Shown: positions 63,185-64,000 of the stretch, one piece after another | How positions within the stretch are numbered: position 1 is the first letter of the stretch | Layout of the letters: the number at the start of each line of letters is the position of its first letter | NCBI RefSeq assembly: GCF_003576645.1 | Contig: NC_044923.1 | Location: 3,609,178 to 3,673,177 of the forward strand | Length of the DNA: 64,000 nt | Reading direction: 5' to 3' | Source of the DNA: Ipomoea triloba | Taxonomy: Eukaryota; Streptophyta; Magnoliopsida; Solanales; Convolvulaceae | Notes under the pieces: generated by a model | Database searches by the model: none | What the model was told of the DNA's origin: nothing | Seen by the model: only the letters and a program-made list of their open reading frames with translations | Made by a program: the position numbers and the translations under genes

Positions 63185-63770
63185 GCTAGTGGTGCTTTCG
63201 GTAAACAGCTCGTGTTCGTGTTTGATAAGCGTTCGTTTGTGTTCGTTTATTAAGGTAAATGAACATAAATGAATAAATTTTAGAGGTTCATAAACGAACA
63301 GAATACAAACAGTTGTAGACTCATTTGCTAAGAGCTCGTAAACAAGCTAGTTCGTTTGCGTTCGTTTAGTAATGTTCATGAACAAGCTCATTTAGTGTTC
63401 GTTTAATAGTGTTTATGAATATGTTCACGGACATTTAAGCATGTATATATATAGTTGTATTGTTTGATTCATTATTGTTTGGGAACATAGATTATTTTTT
63501 GTTCATGAACAAATTGTGATAATGAACATGTGCATATGTTTGGTTATTAAGCGTTTACGAAGGTGAACAAACATGTTTGCAAACATTAACGTGCTCATGA
63601 ATATTAACGAACACTAACGAATGCTTAATAAACGAACACGAACAAAATTTTTAAAAATCGTAACAAACAAACACGAACACGAACACGAACACTCAAAGAT
63701 CTTAACAAACGAACACGTACAAACAACCTCCGTTCGTTTATGTTCGATTTGTTAACCGCCCTAGTCTCAA
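63185..63770. mobile_element. hAT-like non-autonomous element with GTTCGTTT subterminal repeats
   Basis: Left end TAGTGGTGCTTTCGGTAAAC and right end GTTAACCGCCCTA are imperfect inverted complements of the TAGGGCGGTTAAC type seen in plant hAT MITEs. The interior is packed with GTTCGTTT, GTTCATGAAC and AACGAACAC words in both orientations, so large parts can fold back. No coding sequence and no convincing 8-bp target duplication. Confidence 0.6.
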
Positions 63771-63849
63771 CTCACTTAAATTATATTGTTAGGCAAACAA
63801 TTTTACTTACCCCGATAAAGAAATTTGTTTTGTATTTATAGTGAAAGTA

Positions 63850-63985
63850 TAGTGGCACCCGGTTGCACCCCATATGGGAGGGGTTAGTTCGAGCCCTAGT
63901 GGAGGTGATATTAGCTCTTTGTGCTTCATTTGGTTGAGAAAGTAGCTATGAACATATATTACATTGTAACAGAGTCAATAGTATT
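63850..63985 (+). mobile_element. SINE-like element
   Basis: TATAGTGGCACCCGGTTGCA resembles an A-box region and GGTTAGTTCGAGCCCTAG a B-box about 45 bp on, followed by a GTGATATTAGCTCTTTGTGC body. It fits a tRNA-derived SINE cut near the window edge. Confidence 0.45.
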
Positions 63986-64000
63986 CAAAAAAAATATTTG

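Overview
This is nuclear DNA of a flowering plant, most likely a eudicot. It carries intron-rich plant genes (secreted alpha-amylases, a peroxisomal sterol carrier protein 2, a chloroplast-type thioredoxin-like protein and an ABA 8'-hydroxylase of the CYP707A family) together with plant transposons (Copia and Sirevirus LTR elements, a 5S-carrying Cassandra TRIM, MULE, foldback, hAT-like and SINE-like pieces). I cannot name the species.

Bases 1 to about 35,500 are an AT-rich satellite array built from two alternating related monomers, about 150 bp (A) and about 165 bp (B), giving a dimer of about 310-317 bp. Some stretches are perfectly homogenised: nine 150-bp copies at 4036-5418, 310-bp units at 8832-9893 and 317-bp units at 12346-13296. 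A 25-N gap at 6827-6851 is followed by a block in inverted orientation. Three LTR elements sit in the array: a Copia element cut off before its reverse transcriptase (20249-23072), a decayed Sirevirus-type Copia element with an internal deletion (26566-30360, its 3' half repeated after a single N at 30634-32486), and a Cassandra TRIM on the minus strand with an intact 5-bp target duplication (33871-34438). Several N joins are flanked by duplicated sequence and several unrelated sites carry 42-bp duplications, so part of the repetition may come from assembly.

From 35,500 to 45,400 lie a foldback element and two alpha-amylase genes in tandem on the minus strand. The first (37523-39636) is intact, with five exons and one GC-AG intron. 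The second (41088-44731) has only three exons. Its last intron holds a foldback MITE and a Pack-MULE carrying a PR-1-like gene fragment, and its exon 2/exon 3 junction is out of frame.

From 45,400 to 64,000 come intergenic repeats with possible organelle-derived pieces, the SCP2 gene (minus, 49497-51104), the thioredoxin-like gene (plus, 53802-54892), CYP707A (minus, 56368-59172), an RNase H-like retroelement remnant (60111-60359), and a gene-poor AT-rich tail ending in a hAT-like element and a SINE-like sequence. The genes do not form a pathway. The amylases would act on starch outside the cell or in the secretory system, SCP2 in peroxisomes, the thioredoxin-like protein in plastids, and CYP707A in ABA breakdown at the ER. 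Amylase and CYP707A are both tied to the ABA/gibberellin balance in seeds, but their proximity here may be chance.
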